A stretch of 13,684 nucleotides of DNA from WHTB01 sp050699035 (GTDB lineage: Bacteria; Actinomycetota; Actinomycetes; Propionibacteriales; Nocardioidaceae). Below the pieces are notes generated by a model, which was not told the DNA's origin, ran no database searches, and saw nothing but the letters and a program-made list of their open reading frames with translations. The stretch is from assembly GCA_050699035.1 (NCBI GenBank), contig JBOHDE010000098.1:1-13684 (forward strand), read 5' to 3'. Position numbers and translations under genes: made by a program. Shown one piece after another: positions 13,357-13,684 of this stretch. Positions within the stretch are counted from its first letter, which is position 1, and each line of letters starts with the position of its first letter.

Positions 13357-13684
13357 GCATCTCGACGCCACGCTGGCCGCCGACCTGAGGCGTCTCGGCC
13401 GCGACCTCGCCGTACCCGTGCCGAGCAACGATCTGGCCGACCAGGTGCTGGCGCGGCTGGCCGATGCACCCGAGATCGCGGCGCCGAGCGCGTGGTCGCG
13501 GCTCGGTGCGGCGGCCCGGGAGCGCTGGCGAGCCATCGTGGCCGCCCTCCTCGCGCTCGTCGTGGCACTCCTGCTCACGCCCCCGGTACGGGCCACGGTC
13601 GCGGACTGGTTCGGGCTCGGCGGCGTGGTCGTACGCCAGGACCCGGACGCTCCCACCGGCGACGCCGCTCCGCCGCCAGCCGCC
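13346..13684 (+). CDS. Single-pass membrane protein, probable anti-sigma partner (partial, right edge)
   Basis: 113 codons are present and the gene continues past the window. The ATG at 13346 has AAGGAGG 6 nt upstream and lies inside the end of the sigma factor gene (11-nt overlap), so translation is coupled. Residues 1-60 are a charged, helical cytoplasmic part with DATLAADLRRLGRDLAVPVP and DLADQVLARLAD, the layout of short anti-sigma N-termini. One transmembrane helix covers about 62-78 (IVAALLALVVALLLTPP). The external part begins VRATVADWFGLGGVVVR. No zinc-binding HxxxCxxC motif is visible, so it is not a classical ZAS anti-sigma. The role is inferred from the arrangement; the protein family is unnamed. 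Confidence 0.75.
   Translation, partial: MAAEHLDATLAADLRRLGRDLAVPVPSNDLADQVLARLADAPEIAAPSAWSRLGAAARERWRAIVAALLALVVALLLTPPVRATVADWFGLGGVVVRQDPDAPTGDAAPPPAA

Noticed and set aside
12988..13656. Minus-strand frame opposite the sigma factor and its partner
   Set aside because: Antisense shadow with Ser/Arg-rich composition; the plus strand has clear sigma region 2 and 4 motifs and a coupled overlap with the next gene.

Overview
The window is about 70% G+C with GTG and TTG starts, Shine-Dalgarno sequences of the GGAGG type and leaderless-looking -10 boxes. Together with an actinobacterial PHO box and a rifamycin-associated element (RAE), this points to a high-GC Actinomycetota chromosome. I cannot name the genus.

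Layout: (1) 1-1144, minus strand: a remnant of a class I SAM methyltransferase runs off the left edge, behind an intact D-2-hydroxyacid dehydrogenase. (2) 1252-3385, plus strand: an MFS permease and an alpha/beta hydrolase, each with its own promoter-like box. (3) 3392-4835, minus strand: a DUF1206 membrane protein and a secreted AMIN-like-domain protein. (4) 5092-6993, plus strand: a 50-residue acidic protein, a DUF47/PhoU-like protein and a PiT-family phosphate permease. (5) 6996-8724: a rifampin monooxygenase gene (rox, minus strand) with an RAE palindrome upstream, enclosed by two 68-bp direct repeats that differ at one base. (6) 8726-12477, minus strand: the high-affinity phosphate ABC operon pstS-pstC-pstA-pstB, with a two-unit PHO box before pstS. 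(7) 12727 to the right edge, plus strand: an ECF-type sigma factor gene overlapping the start of a single-pass membrane protein that is its probable partner.

The central theme is phosphate uptake: a low-affinity Pit system and a high-affinity Pst system pointing toward each other. Between them lies an unrelated antibiotic-inactivation module (RAE + rox). If the 1.66-kb segment between the two repeats were removed by recombination, PiT and pstB would become a tight convergent pair separated by a single 68-bp hairpin. The layout is best explained by insertion of a rifamycin-resistance cassette at, or together with, this hairpin element. The hairpin is odd: it has a T-tract before and an A-tract after, the reverse of a normal intrinsic terminator, and it may belong to a dispersed palindromic repeat family.

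No tRNA, rRNA, CRISPR array or transposase gene was seen. No gene-free stretch exceeds 300 bases; the longest are 4836-5091 and 12478-12726, both regulatory.
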